A stretch of DNA of 64,000 nt from positions 124,001-188,000 of the forward strand of contig NZ_FRFE01000006.1 of assembly GCF_900143695.1 (NCBI RefSeq), in the 5' to 3' direction. Shown here piece after piece: positions 52,684 through 64,000 of this stretch. The position numbers and the translations under genes were made by a program. The notes below the pieces were generated by a model that did no database searches, was not told the origin of the DNA, and worked only from the letters and a program-made list of their open reading frames with translations. The stretch comes from Desulfopila aestuarii DSM 18488. Its GTDB lineage: Bacteria > Desulfobacterota > Desulfobulbia > Desulfobulbales > Desulfocapsaceae. Position 1 is the first letter of the stretch; the number at the start of each line of letters is the position of its first letter.

Positions 52684-53334
52684 TCAGCTCGATTCAGCAA
52701 TATACAGATGGTGGTGCATCGCGTAATCGACCACTTCTTGGCGCACCCCGGGGACACAGGCAACCCCGGAAGTCAATAGTCGACGAACCAGAGAGGAAGA
52801 GATCTGTCGCGGCTGCGAACGAAGAAAAAGGATATCCTTGAACCCGGAACGACTCCGCCACAGATCCGGGAGCTGCTCATAATCAAGAGTTACCGCTATT
52901 TCATCCAGCTTATCCAGAGCAGAAAAACCTTTCCGCCTGGCAACAATGAGCCTCACCCGTCGCAGCAGTTCTTCATACTCTTTCCAGGTCAGAAGATCTG
53001 CAAAGGCATCCACTCCAATGATAAAAAAATATTCCACTGGCGTGTCATCCTGTTTTTGTAGAATCCTTATGGTATCAATGGTATATGAGGGAGTCGGCAA
53101 CTCGCCCTCGATAAAACAGGGGGTCAGCCCTCGCGTGCCGACAAGTGCCAGCAGCAGCATCTCCCGGCGATGGTGAAAACTGGTCACTTCTCTATTGCAT
53201 TTATGAGGAGGACTTGCTGCCGGAATTAACAGTACATTATCAAGAGAGAGTTCGTTCTTGGCGGCAAGAGCCAGTTGCAGATGGCCATCGTGGACCGGGT
53301 CAAACGTGCCGCCAAGCAGACCGATCCGCATCAT
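52684..53334 (-). CDS. nadD: Nicotinate-nucleotide adenylyltransferase
   Basis: A 216-residue nucleotidyltransferase that makes deamido-NAD. GLLGGTFDPVHDGHLQLA near the N-terminus holds the HxGH motif, and the C-terminal ISSSLVRRLLTSG is the ISSTxIR signature. It overlaps the proA stop codon (53334-53336) by one base. It is the last gene of the rplU-rpmA-obgE-proB-proA-nadD series. Confidence 0.94.
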   Translation of the reverse strand: MMRIGLLGGTFDPVHDGHLQLALAAKNELSLDNVLLIPAASPPHKCNREVTSFHHRREMLLLALVGTRGLTPCFIEGELPTPSYTIDTIRILQKQDDTPVEYFFIIGVDAFADLLTWKEYEELLRRVRLIVARRKGFSALDKLDEIAVTLDYEQLPDLWRSRSGFKDILFLRSQPRQISSSLVRRLLTSGVACVPGVRQEVVDYAMHHHLYIAESS

Positions 53335-54602
53335 CAGTCGCGGACCTGCCCCTCACCAAAGACCACGAACTTCCTCGTGGTCAGCTCCTCAAGCCCCATT
53401 GGGCCGTAGGCATGGAGTTTGGTAGTACTGATCCCGATCTCTGTCCCCAGGCCGAGTTGGCCACCGTCATTGAACCGGGTTGACGCATTAACCATGACCG
53501 CAGAGGCATCAACCTGAGCAACAAATTTCCTGGCCTTCGTGTAGTTTTCAGTAAGTATCACTTCAGTATGTTGCGAACCATATCTGCGGATATAGGCCAT
53601 CGCCTCCCCCATGCCATCAACAACCTTCAACACCAGTACAAGATCGAGAAATTCCCGCCCCCAGTCCTCATTGGTTGCAGCCTTGACCAGTGGGTTTAAA
53701 GCCACGCTCTTTTCGCAGCCTCGCACTTCAACTCCGGCCTCGGTCAGTGCCTTTACTAATTCAGGTACATATTTTTCTGCCACCGCTTGATGGACCAACA
53801 CTCCTTCAAGGGCATTGCAAACCCCAGGTCTCTGGGTCTTGGCGTTGAGGATAATAGGCGTCGCTTTTGCGAGGTCCGCATCATTGTCCACGTAGATATG
53901 GCACACCCCTTTATAGTGTTTGAGCACCGGGATACGTGAAGATTCACTGACCGACCTGATCAGCCCCTCACCGCCACGGGGAATCACAAGGTCGATATAT
54001 TCATCCTGTTGTAGGAGAATATGTACAGCCTTACGGTCAGTAACTGGAACAACCTGAACCGCCTTCTCATGTATACCTACATCGGCAAGAGCATCCTGCA
54101 ACAGTCCAGCTAAGGCGATATTTGAATGAATGGCCTCGGATCCTCCCCGGAGAATCACAGCATTACCGGTCTTTAAGCAAAGAGCTGCAGCATCGATCGT
54201 CACATTGGGCCGTGATTCATAGATCATGGCGATAACCCCAAGCGGAACCCGCATGCGTCCAACCTGTAAGCCATTGGGTCGCAACGAGAGATTTTCTACA
54301 GCACCAACTGGATCGGCAAGCCCACACACTTCGTGCAAGCCACTGATCATGGAGTCAATCACCTTGTCAGAGAGTTCCAGCCGATCGAGCATCGCCAACG
54401 AAAGGCCTTTTGCTCTGCCAGCCTCAAGATCTTTCTTGTTTTCAGCCTGAATCGTTACCCGGCGACGGTCAAGAAGCTCGGCTACTCTCAGAAGAGCACG
54501 GTCTTTCTCAGCCCGTGACAGTGTCAGCAAACCAGCGGCTGCGTCGCAAGCATCTTGAGCCATAGCGATTACAATTTTTTCGAGATTTGCAGCTTCTGTC
54601 AT
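53334..54602 (-). CDS. proA: Gamma-glutamyl phosphate reductase
   Basis: The second proline biosynthesis enzyme, an NADPH-dependent aldehyde dehydrogenase-fold protein of 422 residues. MIYESRPNVTIDAAALCLKTGNA holds the family signature (only in part here), CNALEGVLVH the catalytic Cys, and VNASTRFNDGGQLGLG the C-terminal signature. It follows proB by 38 bases and precedes nadD. Confidence 0.95.
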   Translation of the reverse strand: MTEAANLEKIVIAMAQDACDAAAGLLTLSRAEKDRALLRVAELLDRRRVTIQAENKKDLEAGRAKGLSLAMLDRLELSDKVIDSMISGLHEVCGLADPVGAVENLSLRPNGLQVGRMRVPLGVIAMIYESRPNVTIDAAALCLKTGNAVILRGGSEAIHSNIALAGLLQDALADVGIHEKAVQVVPVTDRKAVHILLQQDEYIDLVIPRGGEGLIRSVSESSRIPVLKHYKGVCHIYVDNDADLAKATPIILNAKTQRPGVCNALEGVLVHQAVAEKYVPELVKALTEAGVEVRGCEKSVALNPLVKAATNEDWGREFLDLVLVLKVVDGMGEAMAYIRRYGSQHTEVILTENYTKARKFVAQVDASAVMVNASTRFNDGGQLGLGTEIGISTTKLHAYGPMGLEELTTRKFVVFGEGQVRD

Positions 54603-54640
54603 TGTCTCACTCCTCTTTCCCAGATCTAAATTCCCAATAC

Positions 54641-55798
54641 TTATTTCAGCACAAGATTGTCGCGGTGCATCACTTCGTCATCATCCTTGAAGCCGATGAT
54701 AGCCGCAATCTCTCCAGTCTTGCGGCCCTTGATTTTGCCGACATCACTTGAACTGTAATTTATGAGTCCAACCGCAATAACACAGCCTGTCTGATCACTG
54801 CATTCTACGGCATCTCCTGCTCCGAAAGTGCCATGCACCTCGAGAATACCGGACGGCAACAGGCTCTTTCCTTTTTGGGTAAGTGCCACACAGGCCCCGC
54901 CATCGAGCACCAGCCGCCCTTTAGGTTTAAGGACATAGCTGATCCAGTGTTTACGACTGGGCATTCTCGTTGTTTTTGGCAAAAAGAAGGTACCGACCAT
55001 CTCACCGGAGAAGAGCTGCTGGAGAATATTATTCATTCGGCCAGGACCAATAAAGGAACAGCCTCCACCTTCCGCCACCATCTTGGCGGCCCTGATCTTA
55101 CTCTGCATGCCACCGGTACCGAGGGCGCTTTTGACATTTCCTGCCATGGCCTCTATCTCCGGTGTCACTTCGGTGACGGTGTAGATTGGTCTGGCATCAG
55201 GATCAGTGTGGGGGTTGCCATTATACAGACCGACCACATCGGTGAGACAAATAAACATATCGGCCTCAATGAGATTGGCAACTAGAGCCCCAAGGGTATC
55301 GTTATCCCCGAAACGCAACTCCTCTATCGAAACCGTGTCATTTTCATTAATAATGGGCACAACCCCGAATTCGAACAGGGTGTTGAGGGTGTTTCGGACA
55401 TTGAGGTATCTGTCACGCCGGGACAGGTCTGAGTGAGTGAGCAGTACTTGGGCAATTTTGGTGTTGTGACGACCAAAGGTCTCATCATAAATGTGCATGA
55501 GAACCGATTGGCCAATGGCAGCCAGGGCCTGCTTATCGCGCATTCCGACTTCGCCTTTTGGGACATAGCCGATTTTTTTCCTGCCTGCAGCAACCGCACC
55601 CGAACTGACAAGGATAACCTCTCGCCCGGTGTTGTGCAAAAATACGATATCTCTGGCGAGGTTTTCTATCACCTCAAGGTTCATGCCCTGCTCGGTGGTA
55701 AGAATAGCGCTGCCGACCTTGATGACGACTCGCCTTGCCTTGTCAAAAAGGGTCTGACGATAGTAGAGCCCCTCTTCCTGGTCAATCTGTCTGGTCAT
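54641..55798 (-). CDS. proB: Glutamate 5-kinase
   Basis: The first proline biosynthesis enzyme, 385 residues. VVIKVGSAILTTE starts the amino-acid-kinase domain, SSGAVAAGRKKIG and NENDTVSIEELRFGDND are the substrate and nucleotide sites, and the last 100 residues form a PUA domain. The PUA-containing form is usually feedback-inhibited by proline. It lies 72 bases after obgE. Confidence 0.95.
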   Translation of the reverse strand: MTRQIDQEEGLYYRQTLFDKARRVVIKVGSAILTTEQGMNLEVIENLARDIVFLHNTGREVILVSSGAVAAGRKKIGYVPKGEVGMRDKQALAAIGQSVLMHIYDETFGRHNTKIAQVLLTHSDLSRRDRYLNVRNTLNTLFEFGVVPIINENDTVSIEELRFGDNDTLGALVANLIEADMFICLTDVVGLYNGNPHTDPDARPIYTVTEVTPEIEAMAGNVKSALGTGGMQSKIRAAKMVAEGGGCSFIGPGRMNNILQQLFSGEMVGTFFLPKTTRMPSRKHWISYVLKPKGRLVLDGGACVALTQKGKSLLPSGILEVHGTFGAGDAVECSDQTGCVIAVGLINYSSSDVGKIKGRKTGEIAAIIGFKDDDEVMHRDNLVLK

Positions 55799-55870
55799 AA
55801 TAACCTATCGATACTCATGCCTCTATAGTGCTACGACGCCCCCACCGATCTCCGCCTTCAACGGACGGCA

Positions 55871-57076
<1,206 letters not shown>

Positions 57077-57088
57077 TCAGTCAAGGGT

Positions 57089-57127
57089 AAAAAAAAACTC
57101 GACCTTCATTGAAAATGGAGGCCGAGT
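57089..57127 (-). terminator. Terminator between rpmA and obgE
   Basis: On the minus strand ACTCGGCCTCCAT and ATGAAGGTCGAGT pair (two G-U or mismatched positions), followed by nine T. It would end part of the ribosomal protein transcript before obgE and so lower expression of the downstream genes. Confidence 0.75.
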
Positions 57128-57191
57128 ATCACTTGGCTACAGTTTACGTTACTCAAGAACGTTACTGCAGGTACGCAGGTCGAAAGGTGGA

Positions 57192-57449
57192 TCAAACAGC
57201 AGGATAAACGCTGACGCGTTTCTTATTCTTGCCGAAGTCCTCATATGTTACAACACCATCAACCTTTGCAAAAAGTGTATAATCACGACCACAGCCAACG
57301 TTGGTACCTGGGTGAATTTTCGTGCCGAGCTGACGCACAAGGATGTTTCCTGCCTTCACCACCTGTCCGCCGAAACGCTTCACGCCCCGTCGTTGACCTT
57401 CACTGTCGCGTCCGTTTCGCGAACTACCACCAGCTTTCTTATGTGCCAT
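57192..57449 (-). CDS. rpmA: Ribosomal protein L27 (bL27)
   Basis: An 85-residue 50S protein at the peptidyl transferase centre. It starts [19 protein letters not shown] (the mature Gly-rich N-terminus with no cleaved extension) and has [18 protein letters not shown]. It follows rplU by 96 bases. Confidence 0.97.
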   Translation of the reverse strand: MAHKKAGGSSRNGRDSEGQRRGVKRFGGQVVKAGNILVRQLGTKIHPGTNVGCGRDYTLFAKVDGVVTYEDFGKNKKRVSVYPAV

Positions 57450-57545
57450 TGTATTACTCCTTCTTCCAGCCGCCCCTATGAGGTATAACCGGCCGCATTA
57501 TCATATCAGTTCAGAACATGGATTTTAAACAATCCGATTCGTCGC

Positions 57546-57857
57546 TTACGCCTCGATTGCTTCAATCTGCAGACCGGTAAAGGACTGTCTGTGACCGCGT
57601 CGAAGACGATAACCTTTACGACGTTTTTTCTTGAAGACAATAACTTTCTTCGCCCTTCCCTGCTCGGCGATCTTCGCAACAACCTTGGCGTTTTCCAGCA
57701 CAGGCTGCCCGACTTTTACTTCCTCGCCTTCCACTACCATCAGCACATCGTTCAGATCGACAGTGTCACCAACATTTCCGGCAATCTTTTCAACACGCAG
57801 AATGTCGCCGCAAGCGACCTGGTATTGTTTTCCGCCGGTGCGAACTATTGCATACAT
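57546..57857 (-). CDS. rplU: Ribosomal protein L21 (bL21)
   Basis: A 103-residue 50S protein. MYAIVRTGGKQYQVACGD is the standard start, and KKVIVFKKKRRKGYRLRRGHRQ is the basic C-terminal signature (quoted in part). It heads the operon, with a good promoter match at 57930-57958. Confidence 0.97.
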   Translation of the reverse strand: MYAIVRTGGKQYQVACGDILRVEKIAGNVGDTVDLNDVLMVVEGEEVKVGQPVLENAKVVAKIAEQGRAKKVIVFKKKRRKGYRLRRGHRQSFTGLQIEAIEA

Positions 57858-57929
57858 TATATAAACCTCTTTACATGGAAACTTCGTTATGTTCTTTCAA
57901 ACGCTGCTTGATAAAACCAGAAACGCCAA

Positions 57930-57958
57930 ATAAAAAACCTTTTGACGTAATATGTCAA
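57930..57958 (-). promoter_or_regulatory. Candidate sigma-70-type promoter for the rplU operon
   Basis: On the minus strand a perfect TTGACA (57953-57958) is followed after 17 bases by TTTTAT (57930-57935). The predicted start is about 65 bases upstream of the rplU ATG. The rest of 57858-58226 has no gene; the AP2 gene terminator is at its far end. Confidence 0.5.
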
Positions 57959-58171
57959 TCAAAATCTGCCAGGCTCTACAGTATTGTACACACTTTAATA
58001 GTAAAGTCGATCAGCAAAATTCACCGACCAGCAACTCTATAACCTTCAGCTTAAAAGGCAATAACTTACACGACGTTATTATACCTGTCTCTTGACGGGA
58101 GAGTCATGGAATTTTGACAAGTTTGTTCTTAAAGAAAGAATGTGTGGGCTGGATAAAATAATGCGGAGAGG

Positions 58172-58216
58172 AAAAACAGCCTTCACCGGCCTGCGTATTA
58201 TAGCAAACCGGTGAAG
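58172..58216 (-). terminator. Terminator after the AP2-type gene
   Basis: On the minus strand a perfect 9-bp stem (CTTCACCGG/CCGGTGAAG) with an 18-base loop is followed by GCTGTTTTTCC. It starts 11 bases after the stop codon. Confidence 0.7.
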
Positions 58217-58226
58217 ATCAGAATGG

Positions 58227-58673
58227 TCACACCGAGTATTCGAGACGGCTCCGTTCCTTACCCTGGCGGATGGAACAGGCTTTTGCGAAGGCAGCTTTTT
58301 TCCCATGCTTCTTAATGGAAACAGAGGTCTTACCCTGCTTGCCTTGATGAGTAACCCAGCTCACCTCATAACGGTTGAGTTTCTCATTCAGTCGCACACC
58401 TACTACGCCGGTGCTGGAATTGCTGACCGTAACCATATGTTTGTTGGTCCGGATTTTTCCAAGTTTCTTCTCGACTTTGTCGCGCCATGAAATGGCTGAC
58501 AACAGACTTGAATAGCGCCCACCACATTTTTTGTCAGAGAAAAATTTTGAATGCGTTTTCCCAAGAAAACGGACACGAACATACCATCCGTGTGTACGCT
58601 TTGACTCCTGATCAATACGTGCAATGTCTTTATGTTTCTCCAACAACAGCTTCTGTTTCTTGTCTTCGTCCAT
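58227..58673 (-). CDS. AP2-type DNA-binding domain protein
   Basis: A 148-residue basic protein. After a helical start (MDEDKKQKLLLEKHKDIARI), GWYVRVRFLGKTHSKFFSD forms a first three-stranded AP2-like unit and SLLSAISWRDKVEKKLGK its helix. A second unit is GVVGVRLNEKLNRYEVSW and KTSVSIKKHGKKAAFAKA. In bacteria such domains occur mostly in homing endonucleases and integrases; here no nuclease or recombinase domain is attached. The ATG at 58673 is chosen because GAGGATTC precedes it. The target is unknown. Confidence 0.78.
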   Translation of the reverse strand: MDEDKKQKLLLEKHKDIARIDQESKRTHGWYVRVRFLGKTHSKFFSDKKCGGRYSSLLSAISWRDKVEKKLGKIRTNKHMVTVSNSSTGVVGVRLNEKLNRYEVSWVTHQGKQGKTSVSIKKHGKKAAFAKACSIRQGKERSRLEYSV

Positions 58674-58958
58674 TTGAATCCTCATATCTTCATTAGTACC
58701 ATCATGAAGTTTCCCGGCAAACGCGGCAGCAACGTAAGGTGGTGGGGTACGCCTCGTCTCTGCGCTCGGAAACATTGCTGACCATCCCGGCCCCGGCAGC
58801 TCTCCCTAAAAGCCACCCACCAGACTAATTAGTTGGTCAGGGCGGGAATGTCAACATTTTTGTATTTTGGACTTTTCGGACACTATTGTAATATGTGCAT
58901 CCTGAAGCCCTCGACTTCCTAGCTGATAGAATAACCCATTACCAGGACAAATGCCACA

Positions 58959-59354
58959 ATGTATCATCACAAATCGCATTTCTTTCGTCTCATTGAAACT
59001 GTCAAAACCCTGCGAGGGGAAGGCGGATGCCCATGGGACAAACGCCAGACTACCGTCTCTCTTGTTAAATATCTGCAATCTGAATTCGACGAATTACTGG
59101 CCGCCATTAACAACGACGACAACGCTAATCTCTGTGAAGAACTGGGCGATCTCCTTTTCATTATTATATTGATTTCTGAAATAAATAGTGAAGAAAATAC
59201 ATTCTCCATCGAGAATGTCCTTGAGGGTATCACCGAGAAGCTCATTCGTCGTCACCCCCATGTTTTTGGAGATAAACAGGATTTGGACGAGGAAGCGTTG
59301 CGCCGACAATGGCAAGAAATCAAGGCAATGGAAAAAGCAAAAAAATTGATTTGA
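58959..59354 (+). CDS. mazG: MazG-family nucleotide pyrophosphohydrolase
   Basis: A 131-residue enzyme that hydrolyses NTPs or dNTPs to monophosphate and PPi. LRGEGGCPWDKRQT is the MazG entry signature, QSEFDELLAAI and LCEELGDLLFIIILIS hold the ExxE and ExxD metal-binding residues, and RRHPHVFGD follows. E. coli MazG has two domains (263 residues); this is a single-domain form. It ends within the -35 box of the promoter for rpsF. Confidence 0.92.
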   Translation: MYHHKSHFFRLIETVKTLRGEGGCPWDKRQTTVSLVKYLQSEFDELLAAINNDDNANLCEELGDLLFIIILISEINSEENTFSIENVLEGITEKLIRRHPHVFGDKQDLDEEALRRQWQEIKAMEKAKKLI

Positions 59355-59379
59355 CACTATCATGCCAGAATTGTATGAT
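59351..59379 (+). promoter_or_regulatory. Strong sigma-70-type promoter for rpsF operon
   Basis: TTGACA (59351-59356) and TATGAT (59374-59379) are 17 bases apart, giving 11 of 12 consensus positions. The -35 box overlaps the mazG stop codon. The transcript would have a leader of about 160 bases before rpsF, long enough to hold a regulatory structure; a small GGGC/GCCC hairpin is at 59507-59520. Confidence 0.7.
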
Positions 59380-59548
59380 TCGTGGTTTTGACGGTTTAAG
59401 GAGATCTTTTTTTCTCTTTCAACCTTTTTTATAGAACGTAGACACTTAAGATCGTCTACACCTCTTCGCTCTCTGCACTGAGGTACAGCAAGCGAGGGCC
59501 GCAACAGGGCAAAATTGCCCATATCCATGAGTCCACGAGGAGGAACAC

Positions 59549-59989
59549 ATGCGAAGGTATGAACTGATCTATATTCTTCGTCCCGGCCTGGGAGAAGATC
59601 AGATCAACAACATCACAGAGTACGCCACCCAGATTATTCTCGATGAGAAAGGCACCATCATCGACCTCAACAAATGGGGAATGAAAAAGCTGGCATACGC
59701 TATCAAGAAAGAAACCCAGGGATACTATGTCTACTGCGAATTCGCAGGTACTCCCGCAGCTGTGGCTGAGATCGAGCGTAAGTTCCGGATCGACGACGGC
59801 GTCCTGAAATATCTCACCATTAAAACCGCTGATGCAATGACCGAAGAGGACATTCAGAAAGCTATTGGCGAGACCGAAGCCAAAAAAGCTGCCGCCCTTG
59901 AGGCTGCCGCGGCCGAAAACGAGGATGACGACGATCAGGATGATGACGACATTGAAGATGTCGACACTGATGATTCTGACGACGAATAA
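59549..59989 (+). CDS. rpsF: Ribosomal protein S6 (bS6)
   Basis: A 146-residue 30S protein. MRRYELIYILRPGLGEDQ and NKWGMKKLAYAIKKETQGYY are typical. The C-terminus is extended, Ala-rich and then very acidic, ending in a run of Asp/Glu, longer than in E. coli (about 131-135 residues). ATG follows GAGGAGGAACAC. rpsR starts 39 bases downstream. Confidence 0.96.
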   Translation: MRRYELIYILRPGLGEDQINNITEYATQIILDEKGTIIDLNKWGMKKLAYAIKKETQGYYVYCEFAGTPAAVAEIERKFRIDDGVLKYLTIKTADAMTEEDIQKAIGETEAKKAAALEAAAAENEDDDDQDDDDIEDVDTDDSDDE

Positions 59990-60028
59990 AGATTTCAACC
60001 CTACGATTCATATTCAGGAGATCTAAAC

Positions 60029-60274
60029 ATGGCTGCCAGACCCCAGAAAAAACTCTTTTCGCGCAAAAAAGTTTGCCGTTTCTGCGCTGACAACGAGATG
60101 TCAATCAACTATAAAGATGTTAAAACTCTGAGAAATTATGTGTCCGAGCGCGGCAAGATTATTCCTCGTCGCATCCTCGGCACCTGTGCAACCCATCAGC
60201 GCCAGCTGTGCGAGGCAATCAAGCAGGCTCGCCACATTGCGTTGCTGCCTTATTCAGGCTCTTCTCAGGGGTAA
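60029..60274 (+). CDS. rpsR: Ribosomal protein S18 (bS18)
   Basis: An 81-residue 30S protein that pairs with S6. [21 protein letters not shown] has two Cys (CRFC) that could bind zinc, the ancestral form. [20 protein letters not shown] is the main signature (partly quoted). AGGAGAT precedes the ATG. Confidence 0.97.
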   Translation: MAARPQKKLFSRKKVCRFCADNEMSINYKDVKTLRNYVSERGKIIPRRILGTCATHQRQLCEAIKQARHIALLPYSGSSQG

Positions 60275-60298
60275 TCGGTTATAATAGGATTCAGTACG

Positions 60299-61279
60299 GT
60301 GGATCAGCGTACCCCTCAGCCGGCTATACAGCATATACTCGGTAACATTTTTCTTGTTTTTGCCGCTATTACGCTCCCCGGCTCAGCCTGGTCCATGTTT
60401 GGCTGGCTGCATGCGTTCCTGCCGCTTATTGTTTTCACCTTTCTCTGTCGATACGGTGTAACAGTAGGTAGCAGATTTATCCTTGCAGGATCAGGAATAG
60501 CAGCAATTACAGGAATAATCGTACCGTCGCTTAGCTTGCCGGTCTTTTCCTTTTCCATGATTCCGGCCGGGTATATGCTGGCACGATCTGGTTTAGGAGG
60601 GGACGGTCCGGCTTTATCGGGCCTTAAAAGCTCAGCAGTTTTAGTGGTATGTTGGGCGCTGCTCATTGCAGCACTGGGAGTCACCACAGGGGTTTCCCCA
60701 TACAACTCCCTCATTGACACACTGAACGCCGGCATCGGTGAGACGCTTAGCCATTACCGGCAAAGCGGTTCGCTCGATCCCGACGCCATGATGGTGCTGG
60801 AATCGACCCTCTATCAGATGAAGGTCGTTCTACCCATCATTATGCCGGCCATTTTTATCTGCTGCGCCCTTTTTACCATCTGGGTAACCATGGTGCTCGG
60901 CAACCGGCTGGCGGTAAGACTCTGCAACCGTAGTGTATGGCCGAGATATCGTTTCTGGCAATTGCCGGAAAAACTGATCTGGCTGGCCATCGTTTGCGCG
61001 ATACCCGCAGTGTTGCCTGGGCTGCCGCGCAATGCAGCAGTGAACCTACTGATAATACTCAGCCTGGTCTACTGTTTTCAGGGTTTTGCCCTTTGTGTGT
61101 TCTTTATGCATAAATGGAGGGTGCCGTTACTGTTTCGATCATTTATATATGTGATGATCGTCTTTCAGTCATTTGGTACTCTGGCACTGCTTATGGCAGG
61201 AGTAGCCGACGTTTGGTTCGATTTCCGTAAATTGAATCCAGAAATACCGAAATCCGATGAGGATTCCGTAGATGACTAA
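60299..61279 (+). CDS. DUF2232-family membrane protein
   Basis: A 326-residue inner-membrane protein with about eight hydrophobic segments, of the YybS-like DUF2232 family that recurs between rpsR and rplI in several phyla. No catalytic motif is known. It starts with GTG at 60299, 24 bases after rpsR, and ends 59 bases before rplI. The location suggests cotranscription with ribosomal proteins; the function is unknown. Confidence 0.8.
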   Translation: MDQRTPQPAIQHILGNIFLVFAAITLPGSAWSMFGWLHAFLPLIVFTFLCRYGVTVGSRFILAGSGIAAITGIIVPSLSLPVFSFSMIPAGYMLARSGLGGDGPALSGLKSSAVLVVCWALLIAALGVTTGVSPYNSLIDTLNAGIGETLSHYRQSGSLDPDAMMVLESTLYQMKVVLPIIMPAIFICCALFTIWVTMVLGNRLAVRLCNRSVWPRYRFWQLPEKLIWLAIVCAIPAVLPGLPRNAAVNLLIILSLVYCFQGFALCVFFMHKWRVPLLFRSFIYVMIVFQSFGTLALLMAGVADVWFDFRKLNPEIPKSDEDSVDD

Positions 61280-61338
61280 AATTTCTTCATTATCACAGAT
61301 TGAAGGGATTTTACATACACAACACGAAGGAGTTAAAA

Positions 61339-61794
61339 ATGAAACTCATTTTGAAGGAAACCATCAGCACCCTCGGTCAGGAAGGGACAGTTGTCACGGT
61401 CAAGCCGGGCTACGGCCGCAACTACCTCCTTCCTCAAGGCAAAGCAGTTGTTGCCACCCAGGAAAATCTCGCCGTTCTCGAGGAGAACAAGGCAGTTATT
61501 GAAGCTCGTCTTGCAGAAGAGCGCAAACAGGCGGAAGCATTGTCTAAGAAGATTGCCGGCATTGAGATCGTTATCGAACAGCTCGCAGGCGACGACGAAC
61601 GTCTCTTCGGTTCAGTTACCAACGCCGACATCTGTGCAAAGCTGGCCGAGAAAAACATCGTCATCGACAAAAAACAGATCCAGCTCAGTGAGCCGATCAA
61701 GGTTCTTGGCGAAAATGTGATTCCGGTCAAAGTCGGTTTCCAGATGTTTGCCGATGTCACCGTCAAGGTCGTACGCGCCGCTACCGAAGCCTGA
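61339..61794 (+). CDS. rplI: Ribosomal protein L9 (bL9)
   Basis: A 151-residue 50S protein. MKLILKETISTLGQEGTVV, then VKPGYGRNYLLPQGKAVVA, are the N-terminal domain; a long central helix (KAVIEARLAEERKQAEAL) joins the C-terminal domain. The ATG at 61339 has GAAGGAG upstream; a frame from 61300 is longer but lacks support. A terminator follows at 61896-61935. Confidence 0.96.
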   Translation: MKLILKETISTLGQEGTVVTVKPGYGRNYLLPQGKAVVATQENLAVLEENKAVIEARLAEERKQAEALSKKIAGIEIVIEQLAGDDERLFGSVTNADICAKLAEKNIVIDKKQIQLSEPIKVLGENVIPVKVGFQMFADVTVKVVRAATEA

Positions 61795-61895
61795 TTCTTT
61801 CAAGAATAGCAAGCCTACCGGTCACTCTGACCGGCAGAGCACGGCAGCGCTGACATACACCCGATTACTTTTCGGTCGTATGTAAAGCCGCAACG

Positions 61896-61935
61896 AAACA
61901 CACCATCTGGGCAAGCCCTGCATGGTGTGTTTTTC
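61896..61935 (+). terminator. Rho-independent terminator after rplI
   Basis: AAACACACCAT and ATGGTGTGTTTTT pair over about 11 bases around a 15-base loop, with a T-run. A smaller hairpin CCGGTCA/TGACCGG is at 61819-61836. The upstream-most start of the dnaB frame (61922) falls in this hairpin and is rejected. Confidence 0.8.
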
Positions 61936-61981
61936 GTTTAGGGCTCAGCATTACCAAGCATTTTCTCCATGGCCGGACACT

Positions 61982-64000
<2,019 letters not shown>

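Noticed and set aside
58816-58840. ACTAATTAGT palindrome upstream of mazG as an operator
   Set aside because: Only a 10-bp symmetric core with an AT-rich centre, expected by chance in such DNA; no regulator nearby.

Overview
The window reads as a chromosomal segment of a Gram-negative, probably anaerobic bacterium of the former Deltaproteobacteria (Desulfobacterota), most like the Desulfobulbales. The evidence is a Raetz-type lipid A block using LpxI rather than LpxH, a selenocysteine elongation factor SelB, a Mrp/NBP35 ATPase, an AmgK/MurU cell-wall salvage pair, and the protein flavour of the core genes. This placement is inference from gene content. No rRNA or tRNA gene was found.

Layout. 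1-4.2 kb: end of an unidentified gene, 5-formyl-THF cyclo-ligase, a membrane lytic transglycosylase, a DMT exporter and a QueG-like Fe-S protein. 4.4-8.1 kb: an AT-rich run of seven small minus-strand genes separated by attC-like imperfect palindromes. It is an integron cassette array without an integrase (CALIN), followed by about 1 kb without genes that holds a 37-bp near-perfect palindrome. 9.1-17 kb: cbpM-cbpA, a YajG lipoprotein, a ThiF-like adenylyltransferase, a small Gly/Cys-tailed protein, a MliC-COG3650 lipoprotein, a chemoreceptor and mpl. 17-27.5 kb: a receiver/Hpt pair, tilS, selB, a metallo-hydrolase, mrp, ftsY, a TerB-DnaJ membrane protein and an aminotransferase. 27.5-35.6 kb: a minus-strand cluster namZ-lpxD-fabZ-lpxA-lpxI-murU-amgK-der. 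35.8-43 kb: a second CbpA-like co-chaperone, ssb, an SPL-like radical SAM protein overlapping a glycosyltransferase, and a divergent three-gene glycolipid cassette (GT2, tandem LAB_N protein, GT39/ArnT-like). 43.4-52.3 kb: RNase G, M23 peptidase, LptF/G permease with an unusual zinc-type tail, NAD(P)HX repair enzyme, CBS protein, uracil-DNA glycosylase and a CheB-like regulator. 52.7-58 kb: rplU-rpmA-obgE-proB-proA-nadD. 58.2-64 kb: an AP2-type protein, mazG, then rpsF-rpsR-DUF2232-rplI, dnaB and the start of leuS.

How the genes work together. The strongest functional theme is the envelope. Lipid A synthesis (lpxD, lpxA, lpxI), its transport (LptF/G), a possible lipid A or surface-glycan glycosylation trio, and peptidoglycan turnover and salvage (lytic transglycosylase, M23 peptidase, NamZ, AmgK, MurU, Mpl) all lie in the window. 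NamZ, AmgK, MurU and Mpl together could return free MurNAc and tripeptide to UDP-MurNAc-tripeptide.

The most unusual content is the integrase-less cassette array with its adjacent palindrome. Other points of note are the CheB-like protein lacking recognisable catalytic Ser/His, the LptF/G permease with an Ada-like metal-site tail, the tandem LAB_N glycolipid trio, and the ThiF-like enzyme without a visible sulfur-carrier partner. Starts were often moved inward from the longest reading frame on the basis of ribosome binding sites or gene overlaps; each such choice is noted.
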